Assembly: GCA_944391745.1 (NCBI GenBank)
Contig: CALXUS010000011.1
Coordinates: forward strand, 1-64,000
Length of the DNA stretch: 64,000 nucleotides
Direction: 5' to 3'
Source of the DNA: an uncultured Clostridia bacterium
GTDB lineage: Bacteria > Bacillota > Clostridia > TANB77 > CAG-508
Shown here: in pieces, positions 63,994 through 64,000 of the stretch
Position numbering within the stretch: position 1 is the stretch's first letter
Layout: every line of letters starts with the position of its first letter
Notes under the pieces: generated by a model
What the model was told of the DNA's origin: nothing
Databases searched by the model: none
What the model saw: the letters and a program-made list of their open reading frames with translations, nothing else
Made by a program: the position numbers and the translations under genes

Positions 63994-64000
63994 TGTTATT

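Overview
The window looks like a chromosomal piece of an AT-rich anaerobic Firmicute (Clostridia-like). Base composition is very low in GC, Shine-Dalgarno sites are strong (AGGAGG type), TTG and GTG starts occur, and SecA, MurD, UvrA and UvrB are the Gram-positive type. TGA works as a stop and the standard bacterial code fits. I see no rRNA, tRNA or CRISPR array.

Layout. 1-9.8 kb: accessory and partly decayed genes (DUF4143 ATPase, NUDIX, nucleotidase, GNAT, transglutaminase-like, a DPP III-like metallopeptidase, HAD, DUF2207) with REP-like palindromes. 9.8-11.2 kb: small foreign-looking genes. 11.3-23.8 kb: an integrative mobilizable element in the 3' end of secA, bounded by a diverged copy of the secA tail. 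It carries two tyrosine integrases, an excisionase-like protein, a MobV relaxase and a RepA-like ATPase, plus a seven-gene operon (11.5-17.5 kb). That operon encodes a B12-binding radical SAM enzyme, a CoaE-like kinase, a second radical SAM enzyme, a DUF3419 (BtaA-like) transferase, a Ser/Tyr/Glu/Arg repeat protein with a charged helical tail, a cyanophycin-synthetase-like ATP-grasp ligase and a SAM methyltransferase. I read it as an unrecognised pathway that modifies or builds on the repeat protein; this is the most interesting locus here.

23.7-44.6 kb: housekeeping genes (secA, murD, a cmk-like kinase, uvrA, uvrB) interleaved with small cassettes at 26.6-27.6, 29.0-29.8 and 39.6-40.8 kb. 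Each cassette has its own sigma-A promoter with a 17-nt spacer, a small (often membrane) protein and a terminator, and is richer in GC than its surroundings. 45.8-52.2 kb: a MoxR-DUF58-vWA-vWA-TPR (Bat-type) operon ending in a cell-wall-anchored surface protein (IPQTG). 52.2-55.6 kb: acetyltransferase, ZIP transporter, Lsa-like ABC-F protein, TSCPD protein. 55.7-61.6 kb: flavin and redox genes headed by a TetR regulator whose promoter contains two perfect TGACACCGTGTCA operators. 61.8-64 kb: membrane proteins, two sharing an N-terminal module.

At least eight genes are interrupted by single nonsense, frameshift or truncation events, so this is either an eroding region or an assembly with small errors. 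The nonsense and start-codon substitutions argue that not all of it is indel error.
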